The notes: generated from the letters alone by a model not told the origin. Shown: positions 4,446-11,037, numbered from the stretch's first letter. The stretch: DNA of 11,037 bases from Phycisphaerales bacterium UBA854 (GCA_002295885.1 DBGM01000031.1:1-11037), one strand, 5' to 3'. Numbers and translations: made by a program.

Positions 4446-7129
4446 TCGGCCGGCTGTCGTCCGTCGCATCCGTGCTCGTGCTCGTCGCTCCGGTCGCCGG
4501 CCAGTCGCTGGTGCCGCCCCCGCGACCTCCTTCGTCGCTGGTCCGCGAACTGCTGCAGGACGAGTTCCGCACCGATGCCGAACGCTCGGCGCTGCATCGA
4601 TTCCACGGAACCTGGGACGAGGAGGATCTCACCACCCCCGAACACCGCGCGCTGGCCGCCGTGCGGGCCTGGCGTCTGGACGATCCCGTCTTCGAGGATC
4701 CGTCGGTGCCGGATCGCATCAAGGCGCTGGCGGCGATGCGGCGGGGAGAACTCGATGCGGCGTTGGAACTGACCGCCACCGATGCGTCCAGTCCGGGTCT
4801 GGTCCTGCGCGCCTCGGCGCTGCGGGCGCTGGGACGTGACGCGGAGGCGACGGTGGCACTGCAGTCGGCGATGGAGACGATCCCCACATCCGTCGAGGAG
4901 CAGGTCGCCCGGGTCGACGCCGGTCGACGCCTCGCCCTGCGGACGGGGCGCACCGGAGCGGCCTACCAGCAGTTGATGAACACCCTCGCGCGGGTGCGCT
5001 CCGAGGTCGATCCGCTCCACTGGCCGGCCATCCTGCTCGAGGCCGAACTGCTCTTCGAGAAGAGCCGCTTCAACGAGGCGGGGCAGGCCCTGTGGGACGT
5101 GCTCGAACTCAACCCCCGCTGCAGCGACGCCTGGTACCTGCTGGGCCGGCTCGCGGTCCAGATCTTCGACTTCGACGCCGCCGCGACGGCGGCGGCCTCG
5201 CTGCGGCGGATCGACCCCGACCATCCGCTCGCCGTGCTGCTGGAGGCGGAGATGCTGCTGGCGCGACGCGAAGCCGTCGCGGCCCGGGCCGAACTGGCGC
5301 CGCTGCTGGATCGCTTTCCGGACCTGCCCGCCGCGCGGGCGCTGGAACTGGCCGCGGTCACCCTGCTCGACGACGATGCCGCGATCGCGGCCGCGTGGGA
5401 CCGATGGCGATCCGTCATGCCCGGCAACCCGCTGGCCGCGACCCGCGCGGGGCGCCTGCTGTCGCTGCACCGGCAGTACGACGCGTCGCGCCGGTGGCTG
5501 GAGGCGGCCATCGACATCCAGCCCACCGAACCCGCGGCCCACGTGGAACTCGGACTGATGCTCTGGCAGGCGGGCCTCGACGCCGAGGCCCTCGAGGCCC
5601 TCGAGGAGGCCACGGCCGTCGATCCGTTCAATCTCCGCGCCGCCAACAGTCTGGAACTGCTGCGGGAGATCATGGACTACGACGTCGTACGCACCGAGCA
5701 CTTCGAGATCCGCTTCAGCCCGGGATCCGACGAGGCCCTCGTCCGGGACATGCCCGTCGCACTCGAGGCCATGCACGAACGCATCGCCGGGCGGTTCGAC
5801 TGGGAGCCCACGCAGCGGACGGTGGTCGAGGTCCTGCCGGACCACGAACGATTCGCGGTCCGCGTCGTGGGCATGCCCGACGTGCACACCATGGCCGCGT
5901 GCACCGGACCCGTCATCGCCATGGAGGTGCCGCGCCGCTCGATGCCCAACCGCCACATGGGGCGGTGGGACTGGCAGCACGTGCTCGAACACGAATACAC
6001 CCACACCGTCACGCTCGAACGCACCCGCAACCGCATTCCCCTCTGGTGCACCGAAGGGCTGGCGGTCTCGATGGAACCGGCCCCGCGTCCGTGGTCGGTC
6101 CTCCGCATGGTGGCCGACGAGTGGCGCAACGGAACCATGCTGCCGCCGGATGAACTCGACTGGGCCTTCGTCCGCCCCCGTCGCCCCCAGGATCGGAGCC
6201 TCGCCTACACCCAGGCGTGGATGATGATCGAATACCTGATCGAACAGTACGGCGAGTCCGGACTGCAGCGCCTGCTCGACCAGTACCGCGACGGGGCGGC
6301 CGAGTCGCTGGCCTTTCCCGCCGCGCTGGGCGTGAGCCGGGACCGATTCCACGAGGACTTCCTCGGGTGGGCCGGTGATCAGGTCCGCGCGTGGGGACTC
6401 GATCCGGATCCGTCCATGGAGGAACTCGCGCGGCGGGCGCTGGAACGAGGGACCATCCCGGCGACGATGCTCCGCCAGCAGCGCAGCGTCGCGGTGCAGG
6501 ACGGCATGCGCCGACTGCTCGAGGACGTCGCGGCTCCGCGCACGCCCGGCGAATCCGACCGGCCCATGGATGCCGACGACTGGAACCTTCCCCGCATCGC
6601 GGATCTCTACGATCCGGATCCCACGGAGCTTGCCGCACTGCTCGAGGCGCATCCGGACCATCCGGATCTGCTCGAACGCGCCATCAACGCCTCCCTGCTG
6701 CGGGGCGGCCCCATGGAGGAACGGCTGCCGTGGCTCACGACCTACGTCGAGGTCCGTCCCGGCGATCCGTTCGGCCATCGACTGCTCGCCGACTGGTATG
6801 GCCGCGGTCCCACGCCGGAGCGGGCCATCGAGCACCTGCGGGTGCTGGCGTCGTTCGAACTCGACGATCCGGAACCGTGCCGGGAACTGGCGGTGGCCCT
6901 GCGGCGGGCGGGTCGGTTCGACGAAGCCCTCGAGGCGATCCGTCGCACGGTCTCGATCGATCCCTACGACGCATCGCTGCGGGAGGCGACCGCCTCCATC
7001 GCCATCGAAGCGGGCGACCTCGAGACGGCCCGGACCATGATCGAGGCCCTGCTGCTGCTGGAACCGGACCAGCCGATCCACCGTCGCCGGTTGGACGCCG
7101 TCCTGCAGCGAATGCAGCCGCAGCCGTAG
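4442..7129 (+). CDS. Exported TPR protein with an internal gluzincin-type (peptidase MA-like) metallopeptidase domain
   Basis: The protein has 895 residues. Residues 1-20 are a signal peptide (hydrophobic SVASVLVLVAPVAG, probable cut before Gln21). Residues about 60-400 are helical TPR-like repeats, for example WYLLGRLAVQIFDFDAAATA and HVELGLMLWQAGLDAEALEA. Residues about 415-650 form a peptidase MA-like domain that starts at TEHFEIRFSPGSDE. It contains the zinc motif HEYTH (517-521) with catalytic Glu518 and, after 16 residues, the third ligand Glu538 in WCTEGLAVSME, so the active site is intact. Residues about 720-895 return to TPR-like helices, ending LLLLEPDQPIHRRRLDAVL. The layout suggests a periplasmic scaffold carrying a protease or protease-like module; no substrate can be named. 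It is the last gene of the coupled operon (ATGA overlap with the LolA-like gene) and ends 1 base from the convergent carboxylase gene. Confidence 0.9.
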   Translation: MIGRLSSVASVLVLVAPVAGQSLVPPPRPPSSLVRELLQDEFRTDAERSALHRFHGTWDEEDLTTPEHRALAAVRAWRLDDPVFEDPSVPDRIKALAAMRRGELDAALELTATDASSPGLVLRASALRALGRDAEATVALQSAMETIPTSVEEQVARVDAGRRLALRTGRTGAAYQQLMNTLARVRSEVDPLHWPAILLEAELLFEKSRFNEAGQALWDVLELNPRCSDAWYLLGRLAVQIFDFDAAATAAASLRRIDPDHPLAVLLEAEMLLARREAVAARAELAPLLDRFPDLPAARALELAAVTLLDDDAAIAAAWDRWRSVMPGNPLAATRAGRLLSLHRQYDASRRWLEAAIDIQPTEPAAHVELGLMLWQAGLDAEALEALEEATAVDPFNLRAANSLELLREIMDYDVVRTEHFEIRFSPGSDEALVRDMPVALEAMHERIAGRFDWEPTQRTVVEVLPDHERFAVRVVGMPDVHTMAACTGPVIAMEVPRRSMPNRHMGRWDWQHVLEHEYTHTVTLERTRNRIPLWCTEGLAVSMEPAPRPWSVLRMVADEWRNGTMLPPDELDWAFVRPRRPQDRSLAYTQAWMMIEYLIEQYGESGLQRLLDQYRDGAAESLAFPAALGVSRDRFHEDFLGWAGDQVRAWGLDPDPSMEELARRALERGTIPATMLRQQRSVAVQDGMRRLLEDVAAPRTPGESDRPMDADDWNLPRIADLYDPDPTELAALLEAHPDHPDLLERAINASLLRGGPMEERLPWLTTYVEVRPGDPFGHRLLADWYGRGPTPERAIEHLRVLASFELDDPEPCRELAVALRRAGRFDEALEAIRRTVSIDPYDASLREATASIAIEAGDLETARTMIEALLLLEPDQPIHRRRLDAVLQRMQPQP

Positions 7130-7130
7130 A

Positions 7131-8777
7131 TCAGGTCTGGAGGACGCCGGTCCGGAACTCCCCGGTCACCGGCGCGGCGGCCGCGATCTGGAGTGCGTCC
7201 GTGAGTTCGGCGCGGGTGCGGTGCGGTTCGATCATCCGGTCGATCCAGCCGCGGGCGGCGCCGTAGCGGATGTCCTGCTGCTCCCGGTAGGAGTCGGTGA
7301 TCGCCTCGAGGAGTTGGCGTCGTTCATCCTCGTCGACCTCCTCGCCCTTGCGCTTGCGGGCGGCGAGATCGATCTGCAGCAGGGTGTTCGCGGCCTGGGC
7401 GGCGCCCATCACCGAACAGGCCGAACTCGGCCAGGCCAGCGTGAGCATGGGATCGAACGCCCGGCCGCACATCGCGTAGTTGCCGGCGCCGTAGCTGCCG
7501 CCGACCATCAACGAGATCTTGGGCACGATGCAGTTGCTCATCGCGTTGACCATCTTGGCGCCGCTGCGGATGATGCCGGCCTGCTCGCTGTCGCGGCCGA
7601 CCATGAAGCCCGTGGTGTCGTGGACGAAGATGATCGGGATCTTCTTCTGGTTGCAGTCCATGATGAACCGCGCCGACTTGTCCGCGGACTCGGTGTAGAT
7701 CACCGCCGGCATGTTCACCGCGACCGAGGGGCCGGCCTTGCCGCCGGGCATCTTCTTCTGCGTCGCCTTGCGCTGGTTGGCCACGATGCCGCAGGGCCAT
7801 CCGCCGATGCGGGCGTAGGCGCACACCAGAGATGCGCCGTAGTCGGACTTGTATTCGTTGAAGCTGCCCCCGTCGACGACGCATTCCATGAGTTCCCGGG
7901 CGTCGTACTGCTGGTGGGCCTCGCCCTTGAAGACGTCGTAGACGTCCCCGGGCTGCCGGGCCGGATCCGCCGGTTCGAAGGGCGGGGTGGGGGCCGGTCC
8001 GACCGACTGGTCGGCATCGACGATCGCCCGCACGCGGCGGAGGCAGGATTCGTCGTCGGGTTCGTGGAAGTCGATGGTGCCTGCGATCTCCGCGTGCATC
8101 GCCGCGCCGCCGAGTTCCTCGTTCTCCACCTCCTGGCCGATGGCCGCCTTGACCAGCGCCGGGCCCGCGAGGTACAGGCCGCTGCCCTCGGTCATCAGGA
8201 TGGTGTCGCACAGGACGGGCAGGTAGCCGCCACCGGCCACGCAGTTGCCCATGATCGCGGCGATCTGGGGAATACCGTCGGCGGAGATGACGGCGTTGTT
8301 ACGGAAGATGCGTCCGAAGTCGTCGGTGTCGGGGAAGACATCCTCCTGCAGGGGCAGGAAGACTCCCGCGGAGTCCACCAGGTAGAGCAGGGGGAGTCTC
8401 GATCGCTGCGCGATCATCTGGGCCCGGATGATCTTCTTGCAGGTCATCGGGAAGAAGGCGCCCGCCTTCACCGTGGCGTCGTTGGCGATGATCATGCACC
8501 GCTTGCCACCGACGGTGCCGATGGTGGTGACCACGCCGGCGGCGGGGGCGCCGCCGTAGTCCCCGTACATGTTCCAGGCCGAGTAGAGCCCGCACTCGAA
8601 CGGTTCGGTGCCCGGATCGACCAGCTGCCCGATGCGCTCCCGGGCCGTCAGACGCCCGAGTCGGTGCTGCCGGTCGATGCCGCGCGATCCGCCGCCCTCG
8701 CGCAGCGAGGCGGCCTCCGCGACGAAGGCGTCGGTCAGCGATCGAAGATCCGGGTTGGGGGAATCGGCGGCAGTCAT
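7131..8777 (-). CDS. Acyl-CoA carboxylase carboxyltransferase (beta) subunit, 3-methylcrotonyl-CoA carboxylase type
   Basis: This is the crotonase-fold carboxyltransferase that moves CO2 from carboxybiotin to an acyl-CoA. From the ATG at 8777 it has 548 residues. Motifs typical of the methylcrotonyl/geranyl branch are YLVDSAGVFLPLQEDVFPD, FGRIFRNNAVISADGIPQIA, the N-terminal oxyanion region MGNCVAGGGYLP (about 176-187), YLAGPALVKAAIGQEVENEE, and the C-terminal HDTTGFMVGRDSE and GGSYGAGNYAMCGRAF (about 426-441). This branch carboxylates the gamma-carbon in leucine breakdown; an acetyl- or propionyl-specific role is less likely from these motifs. An alternative GTG at 8837 would add 20 residues (MPKKPLPGQTVG...) and start only 17 bases past the 28-base palindrome; the ATG is preferred as start-codon type, but neither has a ribosome-binding site. 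The biotin carboxylase/BCCP partner is not in the window. Confidence 0.93.
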   Translation of the reverse strand: MTAADSPNPDLRSLTDAFVAEAASLREGGGSRGIDRQHRLGRLTARERIGQLVDPGTEPFECGLYSAWNMYGDYGGAPAAGVVTTIGTVGGKRCMIIANDATVKAGAFFPMTCKKIIRAQMIAQRSRLPLLYLVDSAGVFLPLQEDVFPDTDDFGRIFRNNAVISADGIPQIAAIMGNCVAGGGYLPVLCDTILMTEGSGLYLAGPALVKAAIGQEVENEELGGAAMHAEIAGTIDFHEPDDESCLRRVRAIVDADQSVGPAPTPPFEPADPARQPGDVYDVFKGEAHQQYDARELMECVVDGGSFNEYKSDYGASLVCAYARIGGWPCGIVANQRKATQKKMPGGKAGPSVAVNMPAVIYTESADKSARFIMDCNQKKIPIIFVHDTTGFMVGRDSEQAGIIRSGAKMVNAMSNCIVPKISLMVGGSYGAGNYAMCGRAFDPMLTLAWPSSACSVMGAAQAANTLLQIDLAARKRKGEEVDEDERRQLLEAITDSYREQQDIRYGAARGWIDRMIEPHRTRAELTDALQIAAAAPVTGEFRTGVLQT

Positions 8778-8843
8778 CGGAGGAGGCAGGATACCGGGCA
8801 ATCCGACGGTCTGCCCCGGAAGCGGTTTCTTAGGCACCGCAGA

Positions 8844-8892
8844 GCCGAAAAGAGACCGGACCGCCGTACGGCGGTCCGGTCGATCTTTTTTC
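8844..8892. terminator. Bidirectional intrinsic terminator with a perfect 28-base palindrome
   Basis: Positions 8854-8881 are a perfect palindrome (half-site GACCGGACCGCCGT, then its exact reverse complement). On the plus side it is followed by GATC and six T (8886-8891); on the minus side it is followed by TCTTTTC (complement of 8847-8853), and A-rich tracts lie opposite each. This is the classic layout of a terminator working in both directions. On the minus strand it would end transcripts coming from ftsK or from the intergenic RNA before the carboxylase gene. A regulator-binding site is the main alternative, because a perfect TTGACA (complement of 8893-8898) lies just upstream on the minus strand, although no -10 hexamer follows it. 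Confidence 0.7.
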
Positions 8893-8930
8893 TGTCAAAG
8901 GGTCGCACAGTGCGTCCCGTCGGGCACACG

Positions 8931-8972
8931 TTACTTGTGCGGCCCCTCCATACAGTCACATGAATCAATCAC
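8931..8972 (-). CDS. Possible 13-codon mini-ORF (leader peptide)
   Basis: GTG (8972-8970) opens a 13-residue frame MIDSCDCMEGPHK ending with TAA. The only full-strength Shine-Dalgarno site seen in the window (AAGGAGGTGAT) lies upstream with GGAGG exactly 7 bases before the GTG. The spacing is optimal, which is the sole reason for listing it. The peptide holds a Cys-Asp-Cys motif and no run of one amino acid, so it is not a standard amino-acid attenuator. The strong terminator hairpin follows 50 bases after its stop codon, ahead of the carboxylase gene. Confidence 0.22.
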   Translation of the reverse strand: MIDSCDCMEGPHK

Positions 8973-8975
8973 CGT

Positions 8976-8987
8976 ATCACCTCCTTT
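8976..8987 (-). promoter_or_regulatory. Perfect Shine-Dalgarno sequence without an annotated gene
   Basis: The minus strand reads AAAGGAGGTGAT, a 12-base complement of the common bacterial 16S rRNA 3' end (ATCACCTCCTTT). None of the main genes in the window has anything close to it. It lies in the loop enclosed by the ACAGTC/GACTGT pair and precedes the mini-ORF at 8972. A second GGTGAT copy follows two bases later. Confidence 0.5.
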
Positions 8988-9064
8988 GCAAGCAGACTGT
9001 TCCAGCCGTCGCCGACTGTGAACGTCGGCCGCCGGATTCTTTCCCCTCCCAGCGTCCCGGGAGG

Positions 9065-9228
9065 CACAGCGCCCGCAGGGAGTCGCCAAGGCGTTCCCCG
9101 CGCTCGTCGTGGGTGCCGTCGAGTTCCCGATCGGGGGTTCGCCCGCGGGGTCGCTCGATGTTGCCCACACACGAATAGTATCGCCCGGAATCTCCCGGGG
9201 CCCGCAGAATCCGTGATCAAGTGTCGGT
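9065..9228. other. Non-coding remainder downstream of ftsK
   Basis: Nothing firm was found here. A 63-codon minus-strand frame (8977-9168, GTG start) runs through it and ends inside the Shine-Dalgarno sequence. It has no ribosome-binding site and no recognisable domain, and by hand count about three quarters of its third bases are G or C, lower than its neighbours appear to be, so it is not called. A weak stem CCCGG/CCGGG lies at 9184-9199 just after the ftsK stop, without a T-run. TACTAT (complement of 9175-9180) is a poor -10 candidate. Confidence 0.4.
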
Positions 9229-11037
9229 TCAGGCCTGGTATTCGTCGCCGTACTCGGCCGGCACCGGCTCGTCGAGGCAGTCCGGATCGTCGTCGACGTA
9301 CACCGGATCGCTGACGTCGTCGTCGTCCTCGGCCTGGAACTGCTCCCAGTCCTCGAGGCTCATCAGGACCTCGCGGGCCTTGGAGCCCACGTGCTCCCCG
9401 AGCACGCCCACCTGGCCCATCTGATCGACCAGCCGCGAAGCACGGGAATAGCCGATGGCCAGGCGTCGCTGCAGGAGCGACACGGAACCTCGTCCCGTTT
9501 CAATGATGATTCGAACGGCCTGATCGAACAGCGGGTCGAACTCCTTGGGAGCACCGCCCTCGCCGCCCACGCCGTCGACGTTGCGGACCTGGATCAGGCT
9601 GCGTTCGAAGCTGGGCTTGGCGACCTCCTTGAGGAACTTCACGACCTTCCGGGTCTCCTGATCGCTCACGAAGGTGCCCTGGCCGCGGCTGATGTCGGGC
9701 GTCGCCGGGGTGACGTACATCATGTCCCCGTTGCCCAGCAGCAGTTCGGCGCCGGTGCCGTCCAGGACGATCCGGCTGTCCATGCCGCTGGCGACCTTGC
9801 AGGACACGCGGCACGGCATGTTGGACTTGATCAGACCGGTGACCACGTTCGCCTGCGGACGCTGCGTGGCCAGGATCAGGTGGATGCCCACCGCCCGGGC
9901 CTTCTGCGCGATGCGGACGATCGACTGCTCGACCTCCTTGTTGGTCAGCATCAGGTCGGCGAGTTCGTCGATCACGAAGACGATGTAGTGCAGCTTGTCG
10001 GGCACCTTCGCCTTCTCGATCTCGTTCTGGATGTCGAAGATCTCCTTCTTCTCCTCCGGCGTCATGGCGTTGTAGGACGTGATGTTCCGGACGCCCGCCT
10101 CCTGGAAGAGCGTGTAGCGCTCCTCCATCTTCCGCACCGCCCACTCGAGGCTGGCCGCGGCCCGGCCCATGTCGGTGATGACCGGGCAGGCGAGATGGGG
10201 GATGTTCTCGAACTGGCTGAGTTCGACCATCTTGGGGTCGACGAGGATCAGCTTCACCTCGTCCGGTCGTTTCATGTAGAGCCAGCTCATGATGATGCTG
10301 TTGATGCAGACGCTCTTGCCCGATCCCGTCGTGCCCGCGATGAGCATGTGCGGCATGCGGGCGAGGTCCATGACCAGCGGTTCACCGTTGGCATCCTTGC
10401 CCATGAACATGGGCAGGATCATGCCCTGGTCCCGACCGCTCGCGATCAGTTCCTTCATCGCCACCTTCTCGCGCACGAGGTTGGGCACCTCGATGCCCAC
10501 GGTGGAGCGGCCGGCCATGGTGGGCACGATGCGGATGTTCTTCACCGACAGCGTGCGGGCGATGTCCTTGGCCAGCGTCGAGAGCTTGCTCACCTTGGTA
10601 CCGGGAGCGAGCTGCACCGAATAGAGCGTCACGGTGGGGCCGGCTTCGATGCCCTCGACGGTGCCCTCGATGTTGTAGGTCTCCAGCGCCTGCTCGAGCA
10701 TCTCGGCCTGACGGCGCACGCTCGCTTCGGCCTTCTCGGAGAAGTTCGACTGCGGATCCGCCAGCAGTTCCACCGGCGGGAACTTGTAGTCGTCGTAGCT
10801 CTCGTCCCGCTGCAGATCGGCGTTCGTGGCCACCTTCTGCTTCGGTTGCCGCTTCAGCTGGAACTTGGCGAACTTGTCCTTGGCCTTGGCCTTGCTCTGC
10901 TTGCGGGCGGGCTTCTTCTCCGCCTTCGCAGCCGCCTTCTTGCGGGCCGGACTGGTGACGACGGGCGCCTCCTCCTCGTACTCGTCCTCGTACTCGTATT
11001 CGTACTCCTCCTCCTCTTCCTCCTCGTCCTCGTACTC
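9229..11037 (-). CDS. ftsK: DNA translocase FtsK/SpoIIIE (N-terminus beyond the right edge)
   Basis: The frame is open to the window edge, so 602 residues of the C-terminal part are visible; the GTG at 10833 is an internal Val, not the start. FtsK is a hexameric ATPase at the division septum that pumps chromosome ends and activates dimer resolution. Order of parts: an acidic Glu/Tyr tract (10969-11037), a Lys/Ala/Arg-rich linker (10834-10968), the alpha/beta motor with Walker A GTTGSGKS (10312-10335) and Walker B VFVIDE (9964-9981), the LATQRPQANVVTGLIKSNMP block, and a gamma winged-helix (about 9349-9537; RRLAIGYSRASRLVDQMGQVGV) that reads polar DNA motifs in known FtsK. A short acidic tail (about 30 residues, DDDDVSDPVYVDDDPD) follows the gamma domain. 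The membrane-spanning N-domain must lie to the right. All motor motifs are intact. Confidence 0.96.
   Translation of the reverse strand, partial: EYEDEEEEEEEYEYEYEDEYEEEAPVVTSPARKKAAAKAEKKPARKQSKAKAKDKFAKFQLKRQPKQKVATNADLQRDESYDDYKFPPVELLADPQSNFSEKAEASVRRQAEMLEQALETYNIEGTVEGIEAGPTVTLYSVQLAPGTKVSKLSTLAKDIARTLSVKNIRIVPTMAGRSTVGIEVPNLVREKVAMKELIASGRDQGMILPMFMGKDANGEPLVMDLARMPHMLIAGTTGSGKSVCINSIIMSWLYMKRPDEVKLILVDPKMVELSQFENIPHLACPVITDMGRAAASLEWAVRKMEERYTLFQEAGVRNITSYNAMTPEEKKEIFDIQNEIEKAKVPDKLHYIVFVIDELADLMLTNKEVEQSIVRIAQKARAVGIHLILATQRPQANVVTGLIKSNMPCRVSCKVASGMDSRIVLDGTGAELLLGNGDMMYVTPATPDISRGQGTFVSDQETRKVVKFLKEVAKPSFERSLIQVRNVDGVGGEGGAPKEFDPLFDQAVRIIIETGRGSVSLLQRRLAIGYSRASRLVDQMGQVGVLGEHVGSKAREVLMSLEDWEQFQAEDDDDVSDPVYVDDDPDCLDEPVPAEYGDEYQA
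10969..11037 (-). repeat. ftsK: Low-complexity Glu/Tyr-coding repeat inside ftsK
   Basis: Twenty-three codons encode only Glu, Asp and Tyr (for example EYEYEYEDEYEEE), written largely as GAG, TAC, GAC and GAA, so the DNA is a near-repeat of GAGTAC/GAGGAC/GAGGAG units. It lies in the linker between the membrane domain and the motor, where length variation is tolerated in the family, and continues to the window edge, so its full length is unknown. Such tracts can grow or shrink by slippage. Confidence 0.8.

Larger units (their letters stand above)
8854..9064 (-). ncRNA. Candidate structured RNA / leader between ftsK and the carboxylase gene
   Basis: Read on the minus strand, this stretch forms a string of hairpins. 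These are CCTCCC/GGGAGG (9045-9064), GCCGAC/GTCGGC (9011-9029), a wide loop closed by ACAGTC/GACTGT (8995-9000 with 8952-8957) that displays the Shine-Dalgarno-like sequence, a bulged 8-bp stem (8922-8945), a 7-bp stem with one A-A mismatch (8900-8918), and finally the terminator stem (8854-8881). No known RNA family (tmRNA, 6S, SRP, RNase P, cobalamin or other common riboswitch) was recognised. Because inverted repeats fold on either strand, the strand is chosen from the terminator and the ribosome-binding site. It may be an independent small RNA, an attenuator leader or the ftsK 3' UTR. Confidence 0.25.

Noticed and set aside
4091..7081. A 996-codon open frame on the minus strand, antisense to the TPR/peptidase and LolA-like genes
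   Set aside because: Its protein is Arg/Gly/His/Gln-rich without any motif, while the plus-strand frames carry signal peptides, HExxH and TPR patterns. In very GC-rich DNA the antisense frame of a real gene is often open.
7221..8963. A 580-codon plus-strand open frame opposite the carboxylase gene
   Set aside because: It is the antisense mirror of a clear carboxyltransferase; the composition (His, Asp, Val, Gly runs) and lack of domains mark it as a shadow.
8976..8987. ATCACCTCCTTT on the plus strand as the 3' end of a 16S rRNA gene or remnant
   Set aside because: The bases before it do not resemble the conserved 16S 3' region (no GTAACC or GGTTGG blocks), so only the 12-base anti-Shine-Dalgarno match is shared. 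The minus-strand Shine-Dalgarno reading is simpler.
8977..9168. A 63-codon minus-strand frame that ends in the Shine-Dalgarno sequence of the mini-ORF
   Set aside because: No ribosome-binding site, no recognisable domain, a GTG start, and a third-base GC content that appears lower than in neighbouring genes. Translational coupling to the mini-ORF is conceivable but unsupported.
8960..9178. A 72-codon plus-strand frame starting at an ATG in the intergenic region
   Set aside because: Its Ser/Arg/Pro-rich sequence is typical of a non-coding frame in GC-rich DNA, and no promoter or ribosome-binding site precedes it.
9229..10833. ftsK as a complete 534-residue gene starting at the GTG at 10833
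   Set aside because: The same frame stays open for 68 more codons to the window edge and encodes a linker typical of FtsK; the GTG encodes an internal Val.

Overview
The window is a compact, very GC-rich piece of bacterial chromosome with seven protein genes and no sign of transposons, phage, CRISPR, tRNA or rRNA. Two lipoproteins with clear lipoboxes, a large exported TPR/metallopeptidase protein, few Shine-Dalgarno sites and extended -10 promoters suggest a Gram-negative-type bacterium. The gene mix would fit a planctomycete of the Phycisphaerae type. That placement is inference from general gene style, not from a marker gene.

Left part (1-2349, minus strand): a putative lipoprotein of unknown function (1852-2349) is followed, after an 85-base gap containing two inverted repeats and an extended -10 promoter, by the large subunit of a coenzyme-B12-dependent acyl-CoA mutase (99-1766). 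The mutase has no B12-binding domain. Its active site carries the Phe/Gln pair of isobutyryl-CoA mutase rather than the Tyr/Arg pair of methylmalonyl-CoA mutase.

Middle part (2504-7129, plus strand): four genes are joined by ATGA stop/start overlaps, so they are very probably one translationally coupled operon. They are ispF (MEP isoprenoid pathway), a stand-alone Mesh1/SpoT-type HD phosphohydrolase (probable alarmone hydrolase), a LolA-like putative lipoprotein, and an 895-residue exported protein in which TPR blocks flank a gluzincin-type HExxH peptidase domain. The operon starts divergently from the lipoprotein gene and ends 1 base from the convergent carboxylase gene.

Right part (7131-11037, minus strand): a 3-methylcrotonyl-CoA-carboxylase-type carboxyltransferase subunit (7131-8777) lies downstream of a 451-base non-coding stretch, which follows an FtsK/SpoIIIE DNA translocase (9229 to beyond the right edge). 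The non-coding stretch is the least explained part of the window. On the minus strand it holds a run of hairpins, a 12-base sequence fully complementary to the usual 16S rRNA 3' end placed ideally before a 13-codon mini-ORF, and a perfect 28-base palindrome flanked by A- and T-rich tracts. It could be a small structured RNA, an attenuating leader of the carboxylase gene, or a 3' UTR.

Functionally, the mutase and the carboxyltransferase both belong to branched-chain or short acyl-CoA metabolism. Their partner subunits (B12-binding small subunit, MeaB-type chaperone, biotin carboxylase/BCCP) are not in the window.
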